Part shown: piece by piece, positions 27,530 through 37,176 of the stretch
Layout of the letters: each line of letters opens with the position of its first letter
Position numbering within the stretch: the first letter of the stretch is position 1
Assembly: GCF_033963835.1 (NCBI RefSeq)
Contig: NZ_JAXBME010000001.1
Span: 248,001 to 312,000, forward strand
Length of the DNA stretch: 64,000 bases
Source of the DNA: Cytobacillus sp. IB215665
GTDB lineage: Bacteria > Bacillota > Bacilli > Bacillales > SM2101
Reading direction: 5' to 3'
The notes under the pieces: model-generated
What the model was told of the DNA's origin: nothing
The model's database searches: none
The model's input: only the letters and a program-made list of their open reading frames with translations
Made by a program: the position numbers and the translations under genes

Positions 27530-30500
27530 ATGAAAAAATGGAAAAAGTCAGCATTGTCAATAGGGTTGGCTTCAACGTTAGTCATGCCTAGCTTTGCAGC
27601 AGCCTCGACGACTGTTGATCATGTACAAGCTTTCAAAGATAGAGAGCCGATTAATGTCCTTAGTCAATTGAATCTTACTGACAAAGAGCAGCGCTTACTA
27701 GCTTTAGAGCAACAAAAGGATGCTAATGATCTAGTAAGTGAGGATACACTCATCATTAAATATAGCGAAAAGCTATCTAGTAAACTACATAATCGAGCGG
27801 GGATGCAAGTTGTACGTTCATTCCCATCACTAGGCTATGATGTAGTGAAGCTAAAAAAAGGTCGCAGCATGGAGGGAGCATTACGTTCCTATTCATCTGA
27901 AGCTGCTGTAGTCGGTGTGACGCCAAGTGTTTCATTCGAATACCAAGGAATAGCAACTACTGACCCGAAAAAAGATAGTATGTATCATTTATCATTGCTT
28001 GAAATTGATGAAGCGTTAAGTCTTGCTGGAGAGCACGAAGTGACGGTTGCGGTAGTAGATTCAGCTATTGATGTCGATCACCCAGAATTAAAATCGAAAA
28101 TATTACCTCCATACACTGTTGGTGATCCTGCTACTATAGCAACACCATATGTTCATGCTACACATGTTGGTGGAATCGTTGCAGGTGAAGCGAACAATGG
28201 TGTTGGTGGCCATGGAGTTAATCCAAATGCAACGATTATGCCTGTAGATGTATCTCAGTTAACTGATTATGCGATTGCTGAAGGTATTTTATATGCGGTT
28301 GATAATGGAGCCGATGTCATTAATTTAAGCTTAGGGTTCTTTTATCCAAGTCCAATCGTAAAGGATGCGGTTGAGCGAGCAATTGAGGCAGATGTTGTTG
28401 TCGTTGCTGCGGCTGGTAATTACAGTTCAGATGAGTACTTTTATCCGGCAGCATTCGAAGGGGTAATTGGAGTAGGTGCAACAAATGATCAAAATAAACT
28501 TGCAAGCTTTTCGAACTATGGCCCATCAGTTGATATTGTTGCTCCAGGGGAAGATGTTTATAACTCAACATTTGACCTTATCAAAGGTTCTTCTTTTGAT
28601 AATTTAAGTGGTACATCCATGTCATCACCTGTTGTAGCTGGTGTCGCGTCACTTATCTTATCTAAATATCCAGATTTGAAGCCTTACGAAGTAGAGGCAA
28701 TCTTAGAAAGAACAGCGCTAGACTTAGGTGATGTAGGCTATGATACAAAGTTTGCACATGGCTTAGTGAACCCAGTAGCAGCATTGAAATATGATATTAG
28801 TCAATTGCCAGAGCTTAATGAATGGAACGATGAAAAGATCTTAGCAGAAGGTGAAGTTGTTGCCTTAGTTGAAGAAGCCTTTATGAAAAAAGGGAAGCTG
28901 ACATCTCCTGAGCAAATTGATTGGCTGAAGGTAGATTTAGAAGCCGGTCAATCATTGCAAACAGTACTGGATATTTCAGCGGATTATGATTATAAAATGG
29001 AGCTTCGATTCTATCCAGAAGGAGCTATGGAAGCTAGCGAAACGCTAGATGTAAATGCACAATTAGCTGGTGGTGCAGAAGCGAAGCTATTTACAGCAAG
29101 GGAAAAAGGGACACTTGCAATTGGAATTTCGGATGTTAATGACAATTATAGCTTAGGAGGAAAATCCTCTTACGAGTTAACAATGCAACATTTTAATGAA
29201 CTTTATGAGGATGGTGTGACAAAATACAGTCCAGTAGCCATCACATCACTTCCGTTTAATAGTAATAAAGTTGATGTAGCGCCGTTAACATTTTTACATG
29301 TTGATGAAAATGGTGAACAAGTAGCTGACAAAGATTATTTCTCTTTTTCAGTTGAAGAGCCACAAATGATCAATATTGCATTGTCTGGTGTAGCGGGCAT
29401 AAATTCTTCATTAAATGTTTATTTTGCTGAAAGTCTTTATATGGAGATTCCGCCAGATGTGCCAGTGGAAGATTATTTCATGTATGAGCCGTATCCAGTG
29501 GAAACTGCAAATGAAGGACTTGCAGGAGAGGGTGAATCATTAACGTTTGAAGCAATGCCAGGTATGGAATATGTAATTGAAGTATCAAGTGAACCACACA
29601 CAATGTTTTCTATCTTTGACATCTTGTTTGGATTTGGGGCAATGGTAAATGAAAGCACAGGCGTACCAGCGTCGGCACTTCCATATGAAGTGACGATGAA
29701 AACTGTCGAGATACCTGCAGATGAGGACGGCTTTCCGATGATCCCGCAGTTTGACGAAACGTTAGCAGTTGCTATCTCAGAGGGTACGGAAGACATCGAC
29801 CTCAATCAATATTTAGAAAATAAACAAGCAGCTATTGAAGATGAGTTATTCTTTATGTTCGGAGGCTCGTTTAGCTATTTTTCTGAAGAAGAGGTAGACC
29901 AAATTTTAGCATCAGCATTACCATTTAGCATTGGCGATAAAGCATCAGGCTATTTCCAATCAAGCTTTGACCAAGATTTCTATACGATAACACCTGAAAA
30001 AGACGCGATATATCAATTTTCATTTGATGATGCGAATACAATAAGACCTATGTTAGAAATCTTCGAATATGATGAAGAAGCGCATGCGCTATTCCCATTA
30101 AATAATTTTGGTTTTGGTATGGAAGAATCAGGTACCACGATTGCACTAGAAAGTGGTAACACATATTATGTTAGTGCGCGAAATGGCATGTATCGTCCTA
30201 GTGAAGAAGCATATAAGCTTATGTCAAAAGAAATATTAGAAGTACCTTATGATGAAAATGAAAAGAACGATGAATTAATTCAAGCAACAGTGTTACAGCC
30301 AAACAGCCCTGTAAGAGGCCAATTTATTCTGTCTGGTGATGTTGATATGTATTATTACAAGCATCGTAGTGCAGATGTGAATTTAGGGTTTGATTTAACA
30401 ATCAATCCACTATCTAACGAATTAGAGAGCACATTACCTACTTCTGTGAAGAATCCGTTAATTGTATTAGCTCAAATTGTTGAAGATACAAATGGAAATA

Positions 30501-31060
30501 TGTCTATAGATGATGAAGAAATTAGTAAATCTATTCCGTATTATCCGTATGCACTTGAGGGATTATCGGGTTCCTTCGAAGCAAAAGAAGATGTTGGCTA
30601 TTTTATCATAACGATGAATGATAGCTGGATGGGTTTATCAGCTCAATCATACGATATTTCGATCAATCAATTGAACAGTCAAGATGAAGACGTAGCAACA
30701 GTTGTAACGAACAATATTCCGTCAGAGCCACTTCAATTGATGAAAAAAGAACAAGGTTACGAAGCGACAGGTTACTTTAATGCGAATGTTGACTTCGGTG
30801 ATAAAGACTACTATGAATTGAATGTTGAAAGTGATGCAACATTTGATGTAACACTAGACATGCCTGAAGGAATAGATGGAGTCGTAACTATCTATAATAG
30901 TGATGGCTTAGTTGTCAAAACGCTTGATAACTACGGTGCTGGTGACCAAGAGATGGCTACCGTTTCACTACCAACTGGCAAATATTATTTTGAAGTGAAG
31001 GAATTTAGCTTCAAATATAGCAATGAACCATATACGCTACGCGTAGCGATGGGTGAATAA
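27530..31060 (+). CDS. Secreted subtilisin-like serine protease (S8), large multidomain, copy 2
   Basis: A 1,176-residue paralogue of the preceding gene, collinear along its whole length, with an AAAGGAGGAAAAA ribosome site. The signal peptide ends near SFAAAS (about residue 25). The triad is D177 (VVDSAIDVDHPEL), H209 (YVHATHVGGIVAG) and S363 (SGTSMSSPVVAG); the glycines usually found in VVDxGI and HGTHV are alanine here, a conservative but unusual change. The C-terminal pre-peptidase-C-like repeats match those of copy 1 (FQSSFDQDFYTITPEKDAIY, DENEKNDELIQATVL). It has its own terminator. Likely a duplicated enzyme with altered specificity or rate; activity is probable because the three catalytic residues remain. 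Confidence 0.92.
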   Translation: MKKWKKSALSIGLASTLVMPSFAAASTTVDHVQAFKDREPINVLSQLNLTDKEQRLLALEQQKDANDLVSEDTLIIKYSEKLSSKLHNRAGMQVVRSFPSLGYDVVKLKKGRSMEGALRSYSSEAAVVGVTPSVSFEYQGIATTDPKKDSMYHLSLLEIDEALSLAGEHEVTVAVVDSAIDVDHPELKSKILPPYTVGDPATIATPYVHATHVGGIVAGEANNGVGGHGVNPNATIMPVDVSQLTDYAIAEGILYAVDNGADVINLSLGFFYPSPIVKDAVERAIEADVVVVAAAGNYSSDEYFYPAAFEGVIGVGATNDQNKLASFSNYGPSVDIVAPGEDVYNSTFDLIKGSSFDNLSGTSMSSPVVAGVASLILSKYPDLKPYEVEAILERTALDLGDVGYDTKFAHGLVNPVAALKYDISQLPELNEWNDEKILAEGEVVALVEEAFMKKGKLTSPEQIDWLKVDLEAGQSLQTVLDISADYDYKMELRFYPEGAMEASETLDVNAQLAGGAEAKLFTAREKGTLAIGISDVNDNYSLGGKSSYELTMQHFNELYEDGVTKYSPVAITSLPFNSNKVDVAPLTFLHVDENGEQVADKDYFSFSVEEPQMINIALSGVAGINSSLNVYFAESLYMEIPPDVPVEDYFMYEPYPVETANEGLAGEGESLTFEAMPGMEYVIEVSSEPHTMFSIFDILFGFGAMVNESTGVPASALPYEVTMKTVEIPADEDGFPMIPQFDETLAVAISEGTEDIDLNQYLENKQAAIEDELFFMFGGSFSYFSEEEVDQILASALPFSIGDKASGYFQSSFDQDFYTITPEKDAIYQFSFDDANTIRPMLEIFEYDEEAHALFPLNNFGFGMEESGTTIALESGNTYYVSARNGMYRPSEEAYKLMSKEILEVPYDENEKNDELIQATVLQPNSPVRGQFILSGDVDMYYYKHRSADVNLGFDLTINPLSNELESTLPTSVKNPLIVLAQIVEDTNGNMSIDDEEISKSIPYYPYALEGLSGSFEAKEDVGYFIITMNDSWMGLSAQSYDISINQLNSQDEDVATVVTNNIPSEPLQLMKKEQGYEATGYFNANVDFGDKDYYELNVESDATFDVTLDMPEGIDGVVTIYNSDGLVVKTLDNYGAGDQEMATVSLPTGKYYFEVKEFSFKYSNEPYTLRVAMGE

Positions 31061-31071
31061 TACTGTATAAC

Positions 31072-31100
31072 GAGGAAAGCCTAGTTTACTAGGCTTTCTT
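31072..31100 (+). terminator. Terminator of subtilase copy 2
   Basis: GAAAGCCTAG / CTAGGCTTTC with a four-base loop, followed by TTTCAATA. Confidence 0.8.
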
Positions 31101-31204
31101 TCAATATTAACCATATGTATTCTTCATAACGGTTGGATGATCATTTTCAAATCTAGAGCACATACATAGTTTTAAAGATAAAGAGATTAGTACATATTGA
31201 TTGA

Positions 31205-31238
31205 ACACATTAATGCGATGGGGGTTAGACCTCAGGAG
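31205..31238 (+). repeat. Degenerate GC-rich dyad next to the transglycosylase ribosome site
   Basis: ACATTAATGCGATGGGGGTT followed by AGACCTC resembles the 5' part of the dyad at 63186. Its 3' edge runs into the AGGAGG used by the following gene, so folding could mask that site. Confidence 0.4.
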
Positions 31239-31247
31239 GTATAAGGA

Positions 31248-32702
31248 ATGAAAAAATTAGTGTCGGCTGTTTGTGTTTCTTCATTAATATTAGGTGCATG
31301 CTCGCAAGTGACTACGTCTGCACAGACGATGCCGTCGGAGGCGAATAACACAGGTGTTGAGGAAGTAGCTGAAGTGAATGGACCATCGATTGTTGAAGTG
31401 AAGAAGCTTCTATGGGAGGTAGCTGTTGAGAAAGGCATTCCTCCTGAAATATTGAAGGCAGTTGCCCAAACTGAATCTGCGATGAAGCAGTTTAATGCTG
31501 ATGGTAGTCCTTTTATTTCACCAGATGGTGGCATTGGGCTTATGCAAATTACGTTAACAGCAGCTCAAATAGAGCAAGGACTTTATGATATAGAACGGTT
31601 AAAGACTGATACGCGCTACAATATTGAAGTAGGTGCGGATATCCTATTAGAGAAAAAGAGCTTTGATTTACCTCTTATTAATGAGAACGATCCAACAACA
31701 ATTGAAAGCTGGTATTTTGCAGTAATGGCATATAACGGCTTATCGAAGCGCAATGATCCACAAGAGGGCAAGAGCGCCTATCAAGAAAGAGTGTTTGATG
31801 AGATTCGAAATCGTAGTGGGCTTTATCTGCTAGAAACGCCTGCTGTAGAAATTAATTATCCAGACCCTGATCGCCCTGAGCTGATGAGCTTTCCAGATAA
31901 ATCTTATCAATGGGATGAAATGTCAACACAATCCACTCAGCTTTTAAGCAAAGGTGATACAGCTTATACATATAATCATGTATATACGTATTCGAATATG
32001 CGTGATGCTGCTGATGGTGAGGTAAGTGGCAAAGCTCTTCACTACACACCGTTACAAATTGTTGATGGACCGTTTGAAAGTACAAATGAAGCAAATCATT
32101 ACGTGTTTTATCAAGTAAAGGGCAACGGCATTGAAGGGTTTATTTCTTCTGGTAACCTTATAAAAGGTGATGTCATGATTTTCCCAGATATCGAAGACCC
32201 TGATACGGCAGCTGCAGTAGCGTTTTTACAACAGCGACAAATTATTAATGGCTATCCTGATGGCACGTTTAAGCCAACGAATCAATTAACGCGTGGGCAA
32301 GCTGCAGCGATGTTAACGAGAGCACTTGATCTTCCACTACCAGACGGCTATGTGATGAAGGCGACAGATATGAGCCCAGATAGTGACTATTACGATGAAA
32401 TGTTACTTATGGAAGCACATGGCTTAATGGGTAAGGGTGGAGAGCTTCGACCGCACGAGTCATTAAAACGAGCACAAATCGCTTCCATCCTTGCACGTGC
32501 GTATGACCATGTTTACGGTGAAGCAGCCACAAATATAGAATTCTCAGATGTGAACGAAGCTGAAGAAGCATATGCTTCTATTAATCTCTTAGCGAATAAC
32601 GACATTGTTGATGCAGGAGCGTTTCGTCCGTGGGAGAATGTTACACGAGCTGAGTTTTCGTTATTTGTCAAACTTACAATTGAAAAAGAGGAGCGTAAAT
32701 AG
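31248..32702 (+). CDS. Lytic transglycosylase (SLT) lipoprotein with SLH domains
   Basis: A 484-residue surface enzyme with lipobox LGAC (Cys18). The SLT domain has E76 in AVAQTESAMKQF as the expected catalytic acid, with GGIGLMQ (94-100) and YFAVMAYNGLS, cleaving peptidoglycan glycan strands to 1,6-anhydromuramic ends. After a linker that may hold an SH3-like region (about 220-300), three SLH repeats run from about 305 to the end (AFLQQRQIINGYPDGTFKP, LMEAHGLMGKGG, INLLANNDIVDAG). A lipid anchor plus SLH domains gives two modes of attachment. AGGAGG precedes the ATG. Close paralogue of the C-terminal part of the next gene. Confidence 0.9.
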   Translation: MKKLVSAVCVSSLILGACSQVTTSAQTMPSEANNTGVEEVAEVNGPSIVEVKKLLWEVAVEKGIPPEILKAVAQTESAMKQFNADGSPFISPDGGIGLMQITLTAAQIEQGLYDIERLKTDTRYNIEVGADILLEKKSFDLPLINENDPTTIESWYFAVMAYNGLSKRNDPQEGKSAYQERVFDEIRNRSGLYLLETPAVEINYPDPDRPELMSFPDKSYQWDEMSTQSTQLLSKGDTAYTYNHVYTYSNMRDAADGEVSGKALHYTPLQIVDGPFESTNEANHYVFYQVKGNGIEGFISSGNLIKGDVMIFPDIEDPDTAAAVAFLQQRQIINGYPDGTFKPTNQLTRGQAAAMLTRALDLPLPDGYVMKATDMSPDSDYYDEMLLMEAHGLMGKGGELRPHESLKRAQIASILARAYDHVYGEAATNIEFSDVNEAEEAYASINLLANNDIVDAGAFRPWENVTRAEFSLFVKLTIEKEERK

Positions 32703-32741
32703 TTAAGCTATAAGTAAAAACATAAGTACCATAGTACATCA

Positions 32742-32775
32742 CAAAGTCTAGTAGAAATATACTAGGCTTTTTCTA
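32742..32775 (+). terminator. Terminator of the SLT-SLH lipoprotein gene
   Basis: AAAGTCTAGTA / TACTAGGCTTT (one wobble pair), six-base loop, then T-rich TTCTATT. Confidence 0.8.
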
Positions 32776-32828
32776 TTATTTTCGTATCATGTGAAAGTGT
32801 AGTAGAATAATAGCAACTACATATGAAT

Positions 32829-33136
32829 GTTCAAAAGGTCTAGGAAAAATGATTGTGGAATAAACTTGAACAGATTGTTCGGATTTGGACGTTTACTATT
32901 GACGTTGCAACTATTAGTTGGACTACTTGCACACGCCGTGCTGATCCCGTGTTAGCATTAATCTAGCGGAATTTAGTTGGACTTCCTCAATACGTCGTAC
33001 TCGAATGTATGCATCTTTTCAAGTTTAGACATAGGAGTAAATTCCTCAATACATAGTAGCGATTTTACTTCGCTGTGCAGTCATCTGACTCCAATGGTCA
33101 AATAACTACGCCGCTTTTTTGTCCTCCTTGTTGAAC
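32829..33136. repeat. Second dispersed repeat family, copy 2
   Basis: TGTTCAAAAGGTCTAGGAAA, then AATAAACTTGA, TTCGGATT, CGTTTACTATTGACGTTGCA and GTCGTACTCGAATGTATGCA. The first ~90 bases align with 23333 onward. It ends CCTTGTTGAACAAAA, complementary to its start (TGTTCAAAAGG), so the ends look inverted. It fills the gap together with the MITE copy that follows. Confidence 0.5.
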
Positions 33137-33149
33137 AAAAATTAACAAA

Positions 33150-33306
33150 GGCTGTTTCTCGCATACGTTGTTGTTTTCAAACTAAGACATAAATACATAT
33201 ATATACAGTACGTGGCATCTTTGCGTATGTAGAACGATAAGCATGTTATAAAACTATGTATATATGATCTGATATCGTAAAGATTGCAACTAAGTATGAA
33301 AGAGCC
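33150..33306 (+). repeat. MITE-like element
   Basis: Begins GGCTGTTTCTCGCATACGTT, has the core GTACGTGGCATCTTTGCG and ends AAAGAGCC, only about 20 bases before the next start codon. Core and right end are partly diverged, and flanks do not show a clear duplication. Confidence 0.65.
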
Positions 33307-33326
33307 TTTTAAAAAAAGAGGGTGTA

Positions 33327-35786
33327 ATGAAGTTGAAGAAGCTACTAAGAATCATGTTCGTGTCATCACTATTAATGATCTTCATGACAGTACATGCGGA
33401 AGCAAAAGTATTTGATGAGACGACGACTACAACAGCAGCACAATTTCAATATGAAGACTACTATACGATCATCCAAAGGTATGAAGGAGCTAGCGGGGTT
33501 ACAATTGAGAGCTACAGTCCGAAATGGAAATCTGTCGATCAGTTACGTCAAGTCGAACAAGAGCTACTTCGTAATAAGCACGGGGAAGAGTTTGAGCTAT
33601 TAGAAAAGATCGTTATTTATCCAGATTATCCTGCTGGTGTAGATGTAGTCGGCCAATATTACGCGCAGTATCAATGGGGTACTGAATGGAAGCTACTACC
33701 AGAGCGTAAAATCGAATTGTATGGTGGAGATGATTTCACAACGATTGGTGACATCGCCCATACGTTATCACATGAATACGGGCATCATTTCAGCTTTTAT
33801 CATTTAATAGAAGGAGAAAATGAAAAACCTGCAAATTGGAAAAATAGTTCGTATGCAGAAGCACGTCAGTTATCCAAAAATTCAAATGCCCATTCTGATG
33901 GGGTTGGAGAATACATTTGGAGCTTAGCCGAAATTTTTGCTGAAGATTATGTGCAGCTGTTTGGTTCTGAGCTTGCGATTAAAAACCATGCGCAAATGAA
34001 TGGACTTATTGACACACCATTTGACCAAATTTCAGCACAACAATATTGGGTCGATAGGCTAGATGAAAGCGAGTATAATGTCCGTGAACCTATTCAACTA
34101 GATTTATTAAACTATGAAGAAAATACATTTGACTCTGCCTATTACAATATGGAAATGCTCGTATCGTCACAAGGAGAGCAAAATATTTATTTAATAGGTC
34201 AAGATGGAAACGGGGAGTACATCCCTGTCACTGTTGATGAGATCAGAAATGATTCACAACTGCCTACATGGTATGACCCTTTTGAGCTAGAACCAGAGCA
34301 GTCATGGATATTTGATAGCTATACATTTGATGAAGTGAAATTTTTCGCACGTCAGCATGAGCAACAAGGATTTAATCGTGGCTCAGCTACACTGTATATA
34401 ACGTATAATAATATAGAAGAAAGTAGAACGACACCAGAGCAGCTTAATATACAAAAAGTGTTATCGACAGCAAAAATTAAAGAGTTACTTACTGAATCTG
34501 CAACGAAACATGGCATTCCTCCAGAAATTTTAAAGGCGATGGCATATGTTGATACAGGCATGAAGCAATTTGATGATGAAGGCAATCCGCTTGTCGGTGA
34601 AGAAGGTGGTATTGGTCTCATGCAAGTGGTGCTTTCTGAGGATGAGATGATGGCAAAAGGTATTGATCGTTCAAAGCTAGAAACAGATACGCAATACAAT
34701 ATCGATATCGCTGCACAGCTACTGAAGGAAAAATGGGAGTCAGCAAATATACCGACCATTAACGATCATGTTCCAGCGGTCATCGAACATTGGTATTTTG
34801 CGTTAATGGCTTATAACGGCTTGTCACAACAGAATGATCCGAGCATTAAACATCAACAAGCACCTTATCAAGAACGTGTATTTGATGTCATTCGTCAAAA
34901 CAGTTTAGTAAACGTCCAGGATATCCCTTCATTTGAAGTAGAATATGAAAATCCAGCTGAACCAGATGAACTCAGTTTCCTAGCGCAGCATTATGAGTGG
35001 GAAGGGTTGGAGACAAAATCAAGGCAGCTATATGAGGTATATGATTTTGTGTATACGTACGAGGACAATTTAACTAACACAGCTATTTTCGATGAAGTAG
35101 ATGGAGAAGCTATTGCCGAGCTTACGAACTATTTCCCGCTACAAATTATTGAAGGTCCTTTTGAAAATAGTGATCCATCCGACCATACTACCTATTATGC
35201 GGTATACGGTAATATCATTTATGGATACGTTTCATCATCGCATATCAAACAAGGCGAAGTGTCTGTATACCCAGATATCTTTGACATGGAAATTGCATCA
35301 GCTGTTGGACATCTGCAGCTAAATAACATCATTAATGGTTATACAGATGGAACGTATAAACCAGATGAATCATTACTACGTAGGCATGCAGCAGCTATCT
35401 TTGTCAGAGCGCTAGGCTTGACGCTGCCAGAAGGCTACGAAATGCAAGCGACTGATATGGAACAAGGAGATATCGGTTATGAGGACATGGCAATAGCTGA
35501 AGCACATGGTCTAATGGGTATAGGTGGAGCACTTCGTCCAAATGAACTATTAACGAGGTCACAAATTGCATCCATGCTCGTACGCGCATACCATGAATTA
35601 TATATACCTGCTACGGACAAAATGCCGTTTGCTGATATTGATGAAGCTTATTGGAACTATGAAGATATTAATCTGTTAGCATTTAACGGTATTATTAACG
35701 AACCGACATTCAGACCAACCGACTTTGTGACACGTGCTGAGTTTGCACTGTTGTTAAGTAGGACATTATTAATAGAAGAAAAGTAA
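33327..35786 (+). CDS. Fusion protein: HEXXH metallopeptidase + SLT-like domain + SLH domains
   Basis: An 819-residue secreted protein with a signal peptide ending near HAEA (about 26). Residues 45-260 carry a zinc-peptidase signature, LSHEYGHHF (H149, E150, H153), with SLAEIFAEDY downstream as candidate third-ligand region. Residues 380-530 are an SLT domain closely matching the preceding lipoprotein (GIPPEILKAM, GGIGLMQVVL, YFALMAYNGLS), but the position of the catalytic Glu is Asp409 (AYVDTGMKQF). Residues 640-819 hold three SLH repeats (LQLNNIINGYTDGTYKP, IAEAHGLMGIGG, INLLAFNGIINEP). RBS GAGGGTG. It may cut wall-linked or S-layer proteins while binding glycan; the SLT part may be binding-only. 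Confidence 0.88.
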   Translation: MKLKKLLRIMFVSSLLMIFMTVHAEAKVFDETTTTTAAQFQYEDYYTIIQRYEGASGVTIESYSPKWKSVDQLRQVEQELLRNKHGEEFELLEKIVIYPDYPAGVDVVGQYYAQYQWGTEWKLLPERKIELYGGDDFTTIGDIAHTLSHEYGHHFSFYHLIEGENEKPANWKNSSYAEARQLSKNSNAHSDGVGEYIWSLAEIFAEDYVQLFGSELAIKNHAQMNGLIDTPFDQISAQQYWVDRLDESEYNVREPIQLDLLNYEENTFDSAYYNMEMLVSSQGEQNIYLIGQDGNGEYIPVTVDEIRNDSQLPTWYDPFELEPEQSWIFDSYTFDEVKFFARQHEQQGFNRGSATLYITYNNIEESRTTPEQLNIQKVLSTAKIKELLTESATKHGIPPEILKAMAYVDTGMKQFDDEGNPLVGEEGGIGLMQVVLSEDEMMAKGIDRSKLETDTQYNIDIAAQLLKEKWESANIPTINDHVPAVIEHWYFALMAYNGLSQQNDPSIKHQQAPYQERVFDVIRQNSLVNVQDIPSFEVEYENPAEPDELSFLAQHYEWEGLETKSRQLYEVYDFVYTYEDNLTNTAIFDEVDGEAIAELTNYFPLQIIEGPFENSDPSDHTTYYAVYGNIIYGYVSSSHIKQGEVSVYPDIFDMEIASAVGHLQLNNIINGYTDGTYKPDESLLRRHAAAIFVRALGLTLPEGYEMQATDMEQGDIGYEDMAIAEAHGLMGIGGALRPNELLTRSQIASMLVRAYHELYIPATDKMPFADIDEAYWNYEDINLLAFNGIINEPTFRPTDFVTRAEFALLLSRTLLIEEK

Positions 35787-35797
35787 CTGACTTATCA

Positions 35798-35835
35798 TAA
35801 ATCTCCGCTCTAGCCGAGTGAGGATTTATTTTTTG
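35798..35835 (+). terminator. Terminator of the metallopeptidase-SLT-SLH gene
   Basis: AAATCTCCGCTC / GAGTGAGGATTT with a five-base loop and T-run; arms contain small mismatches. Confidence 0.75.
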
Positions 35836-35933
35836 CATAATTGAAGACGAGACTCATATACTAGTACAAATTGTACAACCATATGTGAAATAGTTACATA
35901 GACTGAAAGATTTGTTTGTGTTGTGACAACAAA

Positions 35934-36066
35934 GGCTGTTTTCGTACTAAGATATAAACATATACGCAACTAGAGTTCGTAGCATCTTTTCTAAAAAGAT
36001 GACCAACGTATAAAACTGTTTCAAATTTGGTAACAAACAATAGCTACATAGTTTACGAAAAGAGCT
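35934..36066 (+). repeat. MITE-like element with near-perfect 8-bp target duplication
   Basis: Starts GGCTGTTTTCGTACTAAG and ends ATAGTTTACGAAAA then GAGCT. Flanks are ACAACAAA (left) and ATAACAAA (right), one mismatch. It lies between convergent genes. Confidence 0.8.
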
Positions 36067-36071
36067 ATAAC

Positions 36072-36105
36072 AAAAAAGCGATACTCTCGGTCAAGTATCG
36101 CTTAC
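36072..36105 (-). terminator. Terminator of the NlpC/P60-SLH gene
   Basis: AAGCGATACT / AGTATCGCTT with an eight-base loop; minus-strand transcripts then enter a T-run (TTTTTTG). Confidence 0.85.
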
Positions 36106-36177
36106 AAGCTTTTAAAAATATGTAGTAGTTAACTAAATGGTAGCATGTTGAGTTATTTTTATGTCTGAACACTTGAA

Positions 36178-37176
36178 TTAGTATAATGCTCGATATAGAA
36201 ATGCCGCAAACTGTGCACGGTCAATTTCTTCAGTTGGACGGAAGTTATTATCCTCGTCTCCTGTTGAGATACCTGCAGCAGCTAGACGTTGAATTTGATC
36301 ATATGCCCAGTACGAGCTATCTACATCTGCAAATTCAACAGGAGTTGATGCTTCCTCAAGTGAGAAGGCTTTTGTAAACCAAACGGCTAATTGCTCTCTC
36401 GTAAGTGCAGCATTAGGTTGAAAGTTATTTGCGTCATCGCCAGTAATATAGCCTTTGTCCTTAAGGGCATTAATTGCACCTAGTGCCCAATGCTCTGTAG
36501 ACACATCATCAAAGCCCTTTTTACGGTTATTCATATCAAGCTTCAATGAAACTGCTAATAATCCTGCAACCTCTGCTTTAGTAATGAGTTGGTCTGGATG
36601 AAAATAACTATCTTCCATGCCTAACAATAAATTATCATCTGCTAATGTTTTAATTTCTTCATACGCCCAAAATGATGAAGGGATGTCTTGGAAGATGCCA
36701 ACTTCCTTCTCATAAGAAAGCATACGTTTTGCACCTAAATATCGTGGACCCCAGTAATATGGATCTTCTAATGAAGAAACTGAAATACCGTTTGTGGAAT
36801 CAGCGTGGATAAATTTGCTGTTTCCTATGTATATACCAGAATGAGAAGCACCAGGCTTATATGTTTCAAAAAAGACCATGTCACCTATACGAAGGTTTTC
36901 CTTTGCAACTGCTGTACCTGTATTATATTGCTCAGCAGTCGTTCGTGGTAATGAAACATTGACTTGGTTGAATACGTGTCGTACAAATCCAGAGCAATCA
37001 AAGCCACTTGCATCTGTGCCACCGAACTTATACGGGACGCCGATATATTTCTTTGCTGCTGGCATGAGTACATCGTAGTTTTGCTTATCTGCTGCAAAAG
37101 AAGTTAAAGAATTTGCAAAAAATACGAAAATAAATGTAACTATTACGAAAAAGGAACGTCTAATAATATAAATCAC
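36178..37176 (-). CDS. NlpC/P60 peptidoglycan hydrolase with three SLH domains
   Basis: A 332-residue surface hydrolase. The signal peptide (1-29, ending SLTSFAA) is followed by an NlpC/P60 domain with catalytic C61 (SGFDCSGFVRHVF), H112 (GASHSGIYIGNS) and H124 (FIHADS), which splits D-Glu-meso-diaminopimelate type bonds in stem peptides. Three SLH repeats follow (about 162-215, 220-275, 282-332), attaching it to the wall polymer. The start is unclear: the GTG at 37176 is itself part of the best Shine-Dalgarno-like string, GAGGTG, so either a weak upstream site is used or translation begins a few codons later at a non-standard codon. Divergent from the S-layer gene. Confidence 0.9.
   Translation of the reverse strand: MIYIIRRSFFVIVTFIFVFFANSLTSFAADKQNYDVLMPAAKKYIGVPYKFGGTDASGFDCSGFVRHVFNQVNVSLPRTTAEQYNTGTAVAKENLRIGDMVFFETYKPGASHSGIYIGNSKFIHADSTNGISVSSLEDPYYWGPRYLGAKRMLSYEKEVGIFQDIPSSFWAYEEIKTLADDNLLLGMEDSYFHPDQLITKAEVAGLLAVSLKLDMNNRKKGFDDVSTEHWALGAINALKDKGYITGDDANNFQPNAALTREQLAVWFTKAFSLEEASTPVEFADVDSSYWAYDQIQRLAAAGISTGDEDNNFRPTEEIDRAQFAAFLYRALY

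Noticed and set aside
32829-33320. Degenerate transposase gene
   Set aside because: The repeats here show no recognisable transposase peptide in any frame.
34352-34759. 135-codon minus-strand frame inside the metallopeptidase-SLT gene
   Set aside because: Antisense shadow of a strongly supported coding region.
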